Shown: one piece after another, positions 22,090-33,872 of the stretch
How positions within the stretch are numbered: position 1 is the first letter of the stretch
Layout of the letters: each line of letters starts with the position of its first letter
Origin: Brachypodium distachyon
Taxonomy: Eukaryota > Streptophyta > Magnoliopsida > Poales > Poaceae
Length of the DNA: 64,000 bases
Assembly: GCF_000005505.3 (NCBI RefSeq)
Contig: NC_016132.3
Coordinates: forward strand, 56,434,914 to 56,498,913
Direction: 5' to 3'
The notes under the pieces: generated by a model
The model's input: the letters and a program-made list of their open reading frames with translations, nothing else
Database searches by the model: none
What the model was told of the DNA's origin: nothing
Made by a program: the position numbers and the translations under genes

Positions 22090-22234
22090 AGGGAAAAGTC
22101 TCCTTTACTCCCCTCCCCTCCCCTCCCTTCCTTCATTCAGTCCACATTCTTTCTTTCCTTGCAGGGCCTTCCTCGTTTCCGGCCGCCGTCCACTCACCGC
22201 AGTACGTCTTACGCATCCGCTTCGAGAGTCCCAG
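22090..22234 (+). other. possible 5' UTR exon of the second RING gene
   Basis: CT-rich leader-like sequence ending GTCCCAG before a GTAGGC donor. It could be a non-coding first exon spliced to the exon containing the ATG at 23780. If so, the hAT element at 22278-23618 sits in that leader intron. Weak support. Confidence 0.25.
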
Positions 22235-22269
22235 GTAGGCCCTCCTCCCCTCCTACAACAGCACTAGCC

Positions 22270-23626
22270 CCCACGGGTAGGGATGGCAGTGGGGTTTTTC
22301 CTCTATTAGGGCTGTTTGGTTGCGTTGTTCCCTGCGGGGATTTGGGGGATCGGAGGGGATTTGAATTAAGATCCCAGGATTCCCTGCCGATCCCCACCAG
22401 TAATGGTGGAACTGAACTAGGCCTTAGGGGCTGGTTGTGATACATAATTAACCCCCATGGGGAACGATGTGCTCCCCGTTGGGTAGAGCGGGGGGTGCCG
22501 GGGGGGAGGGTTGGCTCATGTAATCCCTAGATCCGAACCCCACGGATCCACAAATTGTGTAAACCCTGCGTCAAATCCTGGTAATTTTTACTTCTTTTTG
22601 TTGCTTTCCTTGATTGCTGGTCTTGGTGTTACTTTTCTATAGAGCCTTCATATGCAATCCATGTAATTTTTACTTCCTTTTGTTGTTTTGCTCTTCAATG
22701 TACTTGCTTTGGCAAGATGTAGTGCCCATCGCACATCGGCCAAGGTTGGCCGATTAAAAGGTAGCCGCCGATTCTTGGCGTGTCTATCTTTCTACCCCGT
22801 AACTTTCTCGTTTTGAGTAATATTATTCAGGTGGGGAGACTCTCCCCCCCCCCGCGTTGATTCCTCAAAAAAAAATCCTGGTAAAAATAAGACGGCAATC
22901 CAGTTTTCCTTCTATAAATGCTAACTCGGTCAAATCTGCGTTCTTACGCATGATGCCATTTATTTTGTAATATGTTTTCCATAGCCTCCACCGACCGGCA
23001 GACCCCCATCTCGTATTCTTTTCTCGTTTACTGGCAGGAGCACCTCACCCGCCACTACAATCTACTCAATGTAGCATCAATCTACCACGTAGTACTATAC
23101 TGCCTCTGTTCCGAAATGTAAGTCGTAGCTTTGTCCTAAGTCAAACTTCTTCATGTTTGACCAAGATTATAATTTTTTTACCAGCATATACAATTCTAAA
23201 TTAGTTTTATTAAATCCATCATGATATATAATTTCATGGTATACTTATTTGATATTGTAGATGTTAGAAGATTTTTTTTTATAAACTTGGTCAAACTTGA
23301 AGAAGTTTGACTTAAGACAAAGCTAGGACTTTTTATATTCAGGAACGGAGGGAGTAGTTTCCAGCCGCTTCTACTGAAATCTGCTAGGTGCTATAGCTAT
23401 TCGCATGCTGCATGCATGTGACCATGTCTGCAGTGATTTTCTTCCTGGCATGTATCATTCATGGAATAGGGAACCCATGAGACTGCTGTACCCGGTGGGT
23501 AACGGGGACAGAAAAAATCAGTTCCCATGTCGGGGGTTGGGGACGGGGAGATTTTGGTTGCACAGGGACGGAGCAGGAAAGGTATTACCCTAGCAGGGTA
23601 GACCCGTTGACATCCCTACCCACGGG
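22270..23626. mobile_element. non-autonomous hAT element with 8-bp duplication CCCACGGG
   Basis: The element spans 22278-23618 (1341 bp). The left end is TAGGGATGGCAGTGGGG. The right end, read inward on the other strand, is TAGGGATGTCAACGGGT, giving an imperfect hAT-type terminal inverted repeat. The same 8 bp, CCCACGGG, lie at 22270-22277 and 23619-23626, the size expected for hAT. No transposase ORF is present. Near the left end (about 22306-22430) a Tourist-like fragment with GGGCTGTTTGGTT lies inside. A Stowaway-type MITE is nested at 23099-23356. Confidence 0.85.
23099..23356. mobile_element. Stowaway-type MITE nested in the hAT element
   Basis: About 258 bp with ends like CTGCCTCTGTTCCGAAATG and GGAACGGAGGGAGTA. 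It has a long internal inverted repeat (GTCCTAAGTCAAACTTCTTC against GAAGAAGTTTGACTTAAGAC) and would fold into a hairpin. TA flanks it. Confidence 0.85.
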
Positions 23627-23779
23627 CCACGGGTTCTGATCGCTCGTGCGCTTGCCGCCTAACACGCTTCGCTTCTTGCCATGAAAGGTCCCCACCACGT
23701 GCGCTTGCTTGCGTCTGCAACGTTCAGTTTGCACAGGGGTTGATAGGGGAAGGCGTGAGAGGCTCGGCTGACAGCGAAC

Positions 23780-25796
23780 ATGGACATGAGGCAGACTGTG
23801 CAGGCGAACCAGGTCGGTGGCAGTGGCGTTGGCAGCGCCGCCAATGAGCCGCTGCAGGATCAACAGATGCTCGATGTGACGGACCTCGATGCGGAAGAAC
23901 CCCAGCTTGAGACGTTGCGCGACAATACCCGGCAGAAGATGTAAGAGCCTATCACTTTTATTTACTCTAATAGAAATTTACTACTAGTAGTGTACTTTAT
24001 TCACTATGTAAGTCGTGTTTTGACTATACAGTAACCAATCCAATAACATGTAGATTATGTTACAGAAAAATTGACACCGTTAGATTCATCTTCAGACACA
24101 CTTTCTTATGAATGCTGTTTTGTAGCCATGCATTAACAAATCATTGTGCATGAAATTCATGGTTAAGTTCATATTTTGAGAGTAAAAAATACGCCCTGCA
24201 TTTGGAGATGGAGAGAGTCGAATCAACTTTTATGACTACATTGTTTCACTGCAAAATTACAAAGGTGGTCAATGGTACATTGTCAAAGTGACCCGCACCT
24301 TCAAGTTTACAAGAGATTGTGCATTAAACTTTGGAACCTTGGGGGTGCAGTCAATCCCCTTCTCATGTAATAAAATTTATATAGTTCTTCCGTGATTTTT
24401 GATGGTCTGAATCTGATAGCTAGTGAGGGAATACTTGTTGTTATTTGATATTTGTTCTGGAATTGGCAGACTCAAGCATGTAGAAGAGATGCAACGTTTG
24501 GCTACCCAAACAAGGTGTGCTGTAGCTTTGGTTTTCAGGCAATGCAATCCGATTAGTCCATCTCAGAGCAGAAGTAGATCATTCATTTTCTGGTTGTTTT
24601 GGGCAGATGGACTACTACAATTCAGCCACATGTGCAGTCTGCTATGATTGAGCTGAACCGAATGTGGGCATTTTCCACTATCAATGGGACGACGGTTCCG
24701 ACACTTGGCATCACAAGAGGTCCTTTGTCATCTGCTGCCATGGATCCACTGAACGCCTACATGGGTACCTCCCTGCCAGGTGTGCAGATAGTTTTAGAAT
24801 GAAAAAAAGAACACCTTACGGCTGCAAATATCCTTAAGGCCGTGTGCCTTAACTTTACCTTTTTTTGTTTCCTGTAGCCATGCTAGGGCATTTATTATTG
24901 AAATCCAAGAGCAGTATATTTGGAGGGGGAAAAATCAACTTATATATGTGCTAGAAACAAACGCCACCTTTTTTGTAGTCTAGCTTGTATGTTTGAAAAA
25001 AGGCCTTCCGCTAAACTACTGGGGTAAAAGAGCTCTAAATAAAATGCTATAACCTGAAAGGTCCATTATCAGAAATTAGCATTCAGTATCTTCCTTCAGA
25101 CTCTTACTTTCCTTTTTGTTTGGAATTAGCTTTTCTTCAGAGACTTGTTAAATAGAAATGGGATATGACACTGTTCAGTTTCACAGTGTTTGCCATAATA
25201 GTACTCCTATTCAATCTCCAAGCCATATTGCTCTAGGCACAGGTGTATGTAGACGACCATGTTTCACAATGTTCAGTTTCTTCTGTTTTTCCTAGTGTGC
25301 CTTGCATATAGACCATGTTTCCCATTTATTAACTTTGTTTGTGGTACTTTCTTTCCAGAGGAAGCTCCTGGTGAGCATGTGAACACAGAGCTATCTCTGG
25401 GTCTCAATTGTAAGCGGCAGCGCTCGGCAGCTTCAAACAACAACAACCTTGTGGCAAATATGGTGAACACACCTGGAACCAACAGCATCATGGTAAGAAC
25501 TCTACACTACGCGTTCTCAATACCATGGCATAGTAGTTACCATATCCCCCTCAAAGGTTCGCTTATACGGACACTGCAGCCCAAGCCAAACGTTGGCACC
25601 CCTTGCGCCTGTGGATGAAGCAAAGTTCAGCTGCCCAATCTGCCATGGCGAGCTGGTTATCGCGTCATCCACCCTCTGCGGCCACATCTTCTGCCTGGAG
25701 TGCGTCAAGACTGCCGTGAAGCTTCAGAGGAAGTGCCCTACCTGCCGGACTAGTCTGCCCATGGACGGTTACCACCGGATCTACCTCCCGGACTAG
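23780..25796 (+). CDS. second RING protein, diverged copy of the STUbL-like gene
   Basis: Exons 23780-23940, 24470-24514, 24607-24779, 25359-25492 and 25557-25796 give 250 residues. The C-terminus copies the gene at 17.2-19.6 kb: EHVNTxLSLG, then a C3HC4 RING (CPICHGELVI, CGHIFC, CPTC) ending YHRIYLPD. The N-terminal half is unrelated. It has a helical part with LKHVEEMQRLATQTR and no clear SUMO-interacting motif. The last intron is a problem. The acceptor matching the first gene (CTGCAG, 25574-25579) puts the RING out of frame and gives an early TGA. Splicing at CTCAAAG (acceptor AG 25555-25556) keeps one open frame. So either an upstream acceptor is used, or a small indel has broken the gene. 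The start ATG is the first in-frame one, and further 5' exons are possible. Confidence 0.6.
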
Positions 25797-26880
25797 AACT
25801 AGTCTAGCCTTTCTGGGCGCCGTGGAGCCGTGACCACATTGGCACTTATGGTGGTTCCATCTGAATTACTCCAGACAGGGTTTGTCATTACCATCAGTTT
25901 CCTCCTGACAATTTAGCATGCGATGCTGCGATTGCCAATCGAGACGTTGTTGCCATTCAGTTGTAGACAGTGTTTTCGCTGTGGAAGCTTGTGCTCTGCT
26001 ATTGCGGGATTCATGTGCGAAGAAATATCCAGTGTTTTCATGTTGTAAGAGTCTCTGTGGGATTCGTGTGTGAATAAATATCCAACAATTTCATGGTGAT
26101 AGAGTTTCTATATCATGTTTGAGCCATCCGGCCAGTTTCTTTTTTTTTTCTTGTTCTTTGTTTTTAAGGAAAAGTTTGAGCCAAGCGGTAAAGACCCCCT
26201 TGGTAACTTTGTGCTTACGAATACAGGACCAGTTAATAGAGCCTAGATACCCCTTGGGCCGGAAAAACAGTCGTGACTTCAGGGAAGGCCCAGTAGGTCG
26301 ATACCATAGCTGCTTAGGGTCTCCTCTCCAGTTCGGCCCATGATCAGCCAAGTCTGCACGCTTGGCCCAATCAGAAAGAGTGTGTAATTGTGTATGCAAG
26401 TAAATACGTATGTCGTTCTGTGAAATGCAAACGTCCAAAAACAAAATACTCCGTATAACTTTCAGCATTCAAAATATGTTGTTATGTCTTTCCACTCGAA
26501 GTTTTTTTCAAAAGAAAGTCGCTTGTGATTACAAATTCAAGGCGACGCAACACAAATCTGGAGGTCTGATCGATACACTGGAAGTCTGTCGCTTGACATG
26601 CCGCTACGGCGCTACTAACTGTAATTGCATGACACCAGTGTTTCTCTCTGCCGTCTGCCCTGGTAGGCTAGCCAGCACGCAGCAGCATCATAGATAGCCC
26701 AAAACCCCAAAACCGATTGCTATCAGAAACGTCGAACGGATTGCTAAAGACAATCTTTGACATCCCTCTGCCTCAGGGCAGATCCAACAACCATATATAC
26801 TCCTACCAGCTCAAATGATGATTTAGCCTAGGCTGCTTACGCACCTGAACTCAAGAAACACAAGGTTGACTAGGACCTGA
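25797..26880. other. 3' flank of the second RING gene and non-coding DNA
   Basis: The first 200-300 bp resemble the 3' flank of the first RING gene (both read GCATTTGG-to-GTGGTT-like and CAGTTT..CCTGACAATTTA phrases). Beyond that no gene is visible. Confidence 0.35.
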
Positions 26881-28330
26881 AGAGGTCGTGGTCAGAGTGT
26901 CAGACAAGTGCTTGTCAGTTGGTCCAAAGCAAGGGGCACCATGGATGATGGACCCGGCCGTTGACGTCGACGCATGGGGATAGAAGCGAAGAGAAGAGAA
27001 GAGGTCGGCGTGCGTATTGGTTATGGATGGATGGACGTTGACACGACCACATTATTATCCTCGGTCGATCGCCGCCTCCTCCTCTCGTGTCAACATCCCC
27101 CCTGTGGGCTGTGGGCTGTGGGTGCCTCTGCAACCAGGTAACACCTCCCCTGCCTCGTATTATATGGCTAAAGCTGTAAAGCAACTAGGAATCGATCGAG
27201 TTGCAGGACTTTTCATGGGGCTGAGATTCTCTGGAAAGTATGCCTACAGAAAGGAAATGGGGGAAATGGGCCAGAGAGCTGTGACATATACTCGCTGCGT
27301 CATCCGGCCTGATGGGTTTGGCTCGTAGGACTTGGGGCGGCGACACGGCACGGCGGACCTTTTGGTTTCCGGCTGTGGTGCAGAATGCAGGTACTAAAAA
27401 AATACGTATAAGCCGGATTTTTTTTTAAGGAAACACCGTCAGTATTACTGAAAGCACAACGCCGGTCTGAAGTAAATCCAAAAAACACGATCACAATGTC
27501 ACCTAGATGGGCTGTTTCCGAAAAAAAAAACCACCTGAGCGCATATACACCAGATTTGATTGGGATTCTGGGAAGGGATTAGTCATTGAAGAGTTTGTTA
27601 AGAGACACGAGCGCCGATAACAAATGAATTTCATTTTTATCAATCTTTACTGTACATGCCGATTGGTGGTCTGGACTTTGGAGTTTGGACTGTAGGTCTG
27701 TCAAGTGTCAACGTGTGCGGGTTCTGTCAAAGCAAGTATACTTGAACTTTTTGTTGTCAAAAAAGTTGGGGTGATTTACCTTGGTAGTATCGTGTTATGT
27801 CTGCAGATTTGAATCCGTCGGTCAAAAGTGTTTCTTTTGTCGATGACCAAAAAAAGCCTCCTTGGTCTATCTGCAGGAATCTCTTGGTACGTTTTTCGTG
27901 ATACGCAACATCACTCCCGTGGAAATTAGCAAACAATTGTAGGCTGTTTTCAGGTAGTATACTGCTATCGATGACGACGTGAATACAGCTTTGTTGGCGG
28001 ATGCAATGGCACGTACGTTTCTTTGGTACTCCACTGGTATTTTCTTTCTCCACGTATTCGGATCCCCTAGTTATATACTTATATTATTATTCTCTTTCTC
28101 TCCACTGTCGACAGGCATATCCTTATTTTCTGGCAACGTCTTCCCAGTGGTGAAGAGAGCTTTCAGCTGGTCCACTATGATGTGCATAATATCCTTTTGC
28201 GCATTTGTATATAGAGTTCTAATTTGTTTTTGGGAATTCTCCTAACTGAAAAGATCACAAACTTTGTGAGTGCTCCCTTCAGTTTCCTAAAGCACAAAGT
28301 TTTTGGATATAGACAAAGTCAGCTAAACCT
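26880..28330. repeat. non-coding duplicated block, copy 1
   Basis: Shares two separated segments with copy 2 (28900-30440): around 27150-27215 (GCCTCGTATTATATGGCTAA ... GTTGCAGGACTT) and 27955-28310 (TCGATGACGACGTGAATAC ... AGATCACAAACTTT). Order and orientation are the same. No ORF is conserved between the copies, so this is a duplicated non-coding segment or decayed gene remnants. Confidence 0.5.
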
Positions 28331-28530
28331 TGGCGCGTACCAATATCTTCAAAAGAGTAAATGGCACAATACCACCGCATTGTGGCAATCTTCGTAATAA
28401 GCTACCACTTTTGATTATTATTATTTTGCAAAAAAAAATCAGGTAATAATTCACACAGAGCACAATGGCCAGTTCAATGTGGTTAATCACATGGTGGCCC
28501 ACCCATCCGAACACAACGCCATTTTTTTAA

Positions 28531-28794
28531 CATATAAGGTGAAAATTTCTATTTGGTGAAAATTTGAAAACTTTTAACCATTAGATCCTAAATAAATGGG
28601 TAAGATGAAAAGTAGAACATCTACTCACTTAAGCACATTTTATGAAAAACCACCTAGAGCTCTAATCACGTGGGGTGGTTTTTATATAACGTGTTTAAGT
28701 GATCAGAGGTTCCACCTAATCCATCCATTTGAGATCTAATGGTTAGAATTGAAGTTTTTAAGTTTTCACTGAACGAAGATTTTCACCTGATATG
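28531..28794. mobile_element. MITE with long inverted termini, Mutator-like
   Basis: About 264 bp. The left end has ATAAGGTGAAAATTTC and the right end has GATTTTCACCTGATAT. The inverted similarity runs inward for about 70 bp and includes ACCATTAGATC on both arms. The AGGTGAAAA core is shared with the termini of the larger element at 61062-62026, which has a clear 9-bp duplication. No target duplication could be fixed here. Confidence 0.6.
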
Positions 28795-28899
28795 ATGCGT
28801 CTCCAGAATTTTTTTACGGTTACAACAGGATTTAAAAGGCAATTTATTGCTTAGCTGGCAAGTGGAAGCTGAAAAGGAGAGCCTCCAATTCGGATCGTA

Positions 28900-30440
28900 G
28901 ACTCGATCATCTCTCTTGACCTGATCAACAAATACACACGCCTCCTTCGTATATAGTATGGCTAAGCAGCTAGCCCGGAATCGAAGGAGTGGAGAGGAGC
29001 TATAGCCTATAGCAACGAGTTTGTTTTCTGTTGCAGGACTTAATTCCACGGGACACTACAAATTAAGTATGGCTATAGCTAGATAGGCAGATGCTATAAA
29101 AGAATTGGGCGGCCGAAATGCCTTTGCTTGCTTTAAGAGCATCGTTGCAGCCAGGTTAGCTGCTAGCTTAATTAGGCAGCCCGATCAAACTTGGGGTGCG
29201 GCTGATCCTGGGTGGACGTTCCTCAACGTTTCGAGTTAGGTGCGACGTCGTTGGCGCACGCACACGTCTCGGTGCCGGGCGATCAAGGGAAAACGCCAAA
29301 GCAAAAAGAGGAAAAGAAAAACGGTCACGAACTGTGTCCTGCCATATCGAGCTCGTCAACGGCCTCCGTTTGGCTGACGTCGATCGGATTAGCTAGACAG
29401 AGCCAAGGCTATGGAGTTAGTCCCCAAATTTTCCTTTTCTCCGGACGATCATTGAACCATCTTAGCCTTTTCATTTTGTGCCCATCAAATTGGTGGACCG
29501 ATGCGCTACTACCTTACCTAGTGTTACTTCATCCGTCTCATATTAAGTGATTTTTTCTCAAATATGAATGTATCTGTGACAAAAATATATCTAGATACAT
29601 GTAATAAAAAATCATTTAATATAGTATATGTCTGTCACCGGCCACCAGGGGACGTACGGGTACTCCTGAATTAACTCTGAACTGATGATGCCTTTGGAAG
29701 GAAGACAGTTTCAGCTTAAGGTAACGTACGTACGAGGGTACGTGCAACATGACATGACATGCATGAGCGGAGATGCTAGCTTCAAAGTTTGCATCGATAT
29801 CGATATCATGACCTGCCTTGCCACCTAACCAACTCTTTGTCTCCTGACCTGACCCAGCTCGATCAGACCCTGATTAATTAGGCAGGGTTGCCACTGGGAT
29901 TTTTTTTCTTTTGATGGAGACAGGGCTTAAATTTCTTCGAAATGACCAAGACGTGTCCTGGTTTTAGTTTTATGAAGGAGAAGAAAATTAGACGAAGAAG
30001 AAGATAAATCGGTCACGCGGAGCCTTGCATGCGGCTGTTTTCTGGTCCTCGATGACGACGTGGATACGGCTTTGGTTGGCGGATGCAACGGCACGATTCT
30101 TTGGCACGATTTTCCCCACACACTAATAATCCCCGTGCCTGTATATATATTTTCTTTGTTTTTATTGTCCGGAGGCATCTAAATCCTTGTTTTTCTAGTG
30201 GCGTCTGGTCTCGGTGGTGGACGGAGCTTTCAGCTATAGCTGGTCCAGTATGCATGATATCAGTTCGAATATCATATATATGCATCGCTTTTTTCTCGTT
30301 TCTAGCTTATACTCATTCTAGGCTCAACTGGAACAGATCACAAACTTTAAGAATGATGGACGGATTATGTTTCTAATACTCCCCTTAGTTAAAAATACTC
30401 CCCTTAGTTTCCTGAAACGAGCTCCTCGTTCTGAATATAG
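28900..30440. repeat. non-coding duplicated block, copy 2
   Basis: Partner of 26880-28330. The best match is 30040-30345, with TCGATGACGACGTGGATAC, GGCGGATGCAACGGCACG, GGAGCTTTCAGCTATAGC and CAGATCACAAACTTT in the same order as in copy 1. A short MITE-like segment (29524-29627) lies inside copy 2 only. Confidence 0.5.
29524..29627. mobile_element. Stowaway-type MITE, degenerate
   Basis: Left end ACTTCATCCGTCTCATATTA; interior GAATGTATCTGTGAC and ATCTAGATACATGTAATA. The arms AAGTGATTTTTT and AAAAATCATTT are complementary. The right terminal GGAGGGAGTA is lost. Confidence 0.55.
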
Positions 30441-31640
30441 GCAAACCCAACCTTAGTAATTTTGGCTACCAATATTTTTATAAATATGCGCAGATTAGAT
30501 ATTTAAATCACATGTTTAAGCTTATCTACATAAAAAAAATCATCATATATAATTTTGTTGGTTTTATTAACTACACTGTGTGATTTTATTATAGAAATCA
30601 GCGGCCCCGGTTACGTTTTGGAGACTACTAGCGTATCGTTCTCTAAAAACAACTTTTCAAGCGCTGCTTTTTTTCTAGCGTTCAGTCTATATTGCAATGA
30701 TTAAAGCACTACTGTTTGCAATAAGAATTCTGAAGTTATTTCACTTGACGCCACACATGTTATTTTTTTCATTTTATGTCTATAACCCCAGGCCGCATGC
30801 AGAAGATAATGGCAAGATACAATTAGCACTTCCTGCATTGCGTGCGGATTAGAGAGGATGGCCCGTGGGCCATGGGCCCCACTCTTTGGAAAGCCTCTTT
30901 GTGGGGCTCGGCTGCCTCAGAAAATCTTTTCCAACCGTCATGCAGTGGGCCCCACAGACTATTGACTAGTGGCAGTTTATGTGCATGCCCCTCTTAGCAG
31001 GTCATCTCGTAAAGCTTTCTCATGCTAAATCATTCAAATCAAGTTTTCCATTTAGTTAATGGGACGCCTAGTTAACGAGTACTCCCTCCGTTCCATAATT
31101 CTTGTCTCAAATTAGTCCAAATATGAATGTATCTGTTTAAAAAAACGTCTAGATACATGTAATATTTCGACAAGAATTGTGAAACGGAGGGAATAAGATA
31201 CTTGGGTCTTTTATAGTCATTAAAAACCATGAGAAATAGATATGGACGGATAATATGTGATTTTTGGTGGAGGGGAAGAATGAAAAGGTCGAATCCTCAA
31301 TGTGGAACGTTAGTCATCTCACCTGATCTCTCTCTTGACTTCCACGAATGTAATCTGGCATCTTCCATCACAGACTATACGTTTTCATTGATTTATATTG
31401 ACGCCATCTTGTACTTACCCAATCGTATTCTTTATCACGTTTTTAGTCAACTTCTAAGAAAATGAGCAAGTCCTTATTAATTACTCTCCAAACTATAAAT
31501 CATGATAAAGCTTAAACCCCATCAGCACCATATCTTGTAAATCAATGAATCCTAGTGGGTATACGCGTAAAACGGCAACACTCCACTACCGTCCAGAAAC
31601 GGAAGCAAACGCTATGATTCATGAGGGGCGCAAGCATTAA
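30441..31640. other. non-coding DNA with one MITE
   Basis: No supported gene. A Stowaway-type MITE lies at 31080-31195. The rest is AT-rich. Confidence 0.4.
31080..31195. mobile_element. Stowaway-type MITE
   Basis: Ends TACTCCCTCCGTTCCATAAT and TGTGAAACGGAGGGAATA, with interior AAACGTCTAGATACATGTAA. One of the best-preserved copies in the window. Confidence 0.85.
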
Positions 31641-31649
31641 AATACGTCC

Positions 31650-31869
31650 CTCCATTCAACCATTACTCCTCCCTCGCCTTCCCAACTCCTCCTGTTCATC
31701 TTCGTCTCCAGCACCGAGTTCGGTTCTTTTTCTTCTTCGGAGGTCGGAGCCGCCAATTAATTCCGATCACTCGTTTAAAGGCTAGTTCCCGATTAATGGT
31801 CTCCGGCGCGCGGTTGCCGTAAAGGACTCTCGTGAGTCGTGAGAACATCGCCTCAGCCGGCCTCGCCAT
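31650..31869 (+). other. possible leader exon of the first DUF707 gene
   Basis: CT-rich, GC-rich sequence ending GGCCTCGCCATG before a GTATGC donor. The following 600 bp are repeated about 1.1 kb further on. It may be a non-coding first exon of the DUF707 gene starting near 33873. The terminal ATG could even serve as the start if spliced to the acceptor CGTGGCAG near 33927. Without cDNA this cannot be decided. Confidence 0.3.
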
Positions 31870-32499
31870 GGTATGCTGTTAAATTTTTCTCTCTTGATGA
31901 TCCCCTCTGTTTTCCTTTTCTCGGCGGCCGTAATTAAAAATTCGAGCTCGTATGGATAGAGTTTCGTTTTAATACGTAGCGTTTCCTCCCCCTGAATTCA
32001 CGTCACGCCTAGCTGCTCTGCTCTCCTGATTTCGTCACGAGTTCGTTCAGTTTCTGAATTGTTTGTTGTATGGCGGCGAACAAGACAGTAGCAGTTCAGA
32101 GACTGACAGCTTTCCAAGCTCTATGTAATTCGCGTTTGCGAGAATCCGCGTGTCGAATTGGTTCGGTTTTTTCGCGACGAGAAGGTTTGCAGAACTGTTC
32201 TGTTCGTCTTGCTGAATTGCCTCCAAAGATTGGATTTTTTTTATAAAAAAATTGCAATTCTCTGAAGAGACTTTTCCTTAATAACCTTTCTCGTGAGTAA
32301 ACAAATTTCTCCGTTGCTGTAGCTACGGCAGGTGTTCTGCTTGCCAGACTCGAGTGAATCAGAATTTACTGACATCTGCTGTTATTCTACAATAAAAGGT
32401 TCCATTTGATTAACTAAATACGTAGACGTTAACGGAGGCAAATACGTGGGTTCAAACCATTTCTCCACCTACGGATCACAAGTCTGCGCACGGGACGTT

Positions 32500-32952
32500 T
32501 CCTTTCCACGGTGGCATATTCCCATTGGTCCTACGTATGACGACTCCTCTTCCTCTCCTCCACTGCCGCCCCTTTCCGTTCTTTCTTCCATTCGAGGCGG
32601 CGCAAGACAATTGAGCTCCGCCGCGTCGCTTACTTCCTCACCAGCGAACGCCTGCTCCTGCAAGCTAGAGCTGATAAGGCCACCGTTCCGTCCTCTCGGT
32701 ATCTCTGTTGGAGAAGGTTGGACTTGGATGGAAAGAAACGGGGGAGAATTGGAGTTCGTGCTTTGAATGATTCTAATTTCGGGGGCCGCCTCTTGATGAC
32801 TGGGTTATTACCGTTGTTGATTTCGTATTGCTCTGTTTGGGCGCCTCCCTCTTCGTCTCCGACTCTTCCGATTCCGGCTGGCTTCGGGTTGCCAATTCCA
32901 TCCTGTCGATGATCACCGGCGGTTGCTGTGTTTCCCGACGAATCTCCATGGT
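32500..32952 (+). other. second possible leader exon of the first DUF707 gene
   Basis: Resembles the previous feature: a GC-rich stretch ending GAATCTCCATG before a GTGAGC donor, followed by intron-like sequence similar to that after 31870. It probably arose from a local tandem duplication of the promoter and leader region. Confidence 0.3.
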
Positions 32953-33872
32953 GAGCCGCTCTTCTATTGATCTCCTCTGTTTTTGTTTTTATTTTCTGTC
33001 ATAATTCTGCGCTCGATTTCTCCTCTGTTTTTGTTTTTCGCGCATAATTTTCCGCCGGATTGCTCCGGAGTTCGAGCTTATCCTTTTGAACTTTTCCCCC
33101 CCTTGAATTCGCACTGCTCACTCACTGACTGCCGTTCCTCGTTGCGGTTTTCTTTACGGGTTATTCGTCCCCTTCGGTTGATGCGGCGCACAAAGTAGAA
33201 TAGTTCAGAAATCGAATATCCCCAACCTTGATAATGCCTATGGTGCTAATATTCCTCCGGTTTTATAGCCATGACAGATTGAAAGGTGCTGATGCGCTCT
33301 GCTTCAGATACTCGAGCAAATAAAAAAAATTACCATCCATCCCGCTTTAATTCTAGTACAACCGAAGGTTCCATTTGGTTAACCCCGATACATGTGCTTA
33401 GTATTAGCCTGATAGAGCTTGAGCTGCAGGTTTGGGTTTGCTGTTGCCACCGAAGCGAAAGGTTTCTTTGCTTCGGGGTAACACTTGCAGACATAGATGG
33501 AGTAAATTTCAGAGCCGAGCCTTAGCATAGCTTAACCTTGCTCCCTTGGGTTTCCCCTCTCCGCGCGCCAAAGCCAACACCCCTCTTTGCTTCCAATCCA
33601 GACAAATCAAGGGTTGGATTAATTTACTTTCAGATTGCTGCGGTTTGTTAGTTTCTGACTCTCTGTACGTGTCCGGCCTCTGTGGGGCGTACAGCAAAAT
33701 GCATGTGGTGTTCAGGTGCTCTGTTGTACCAACCTCCTCTTCTGTAGGGCTGAGGACCTATTCTTTAGCACCACTAGTAGTACTGAGCAATGGAACGCGA
33801 TTTGGTCTGTGGCAAATCAGATTATTCTGACATTCCACACTCTCTCTGAAATCTCGATCGACAATACATGTA

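Noticed and set aside
26165..26200. GAGCCAAGCGGTAAAG resembling a tRNA or SINE A-box
   Set aside because: No B-box at the proper spacing and no SINE tail or target duplication.
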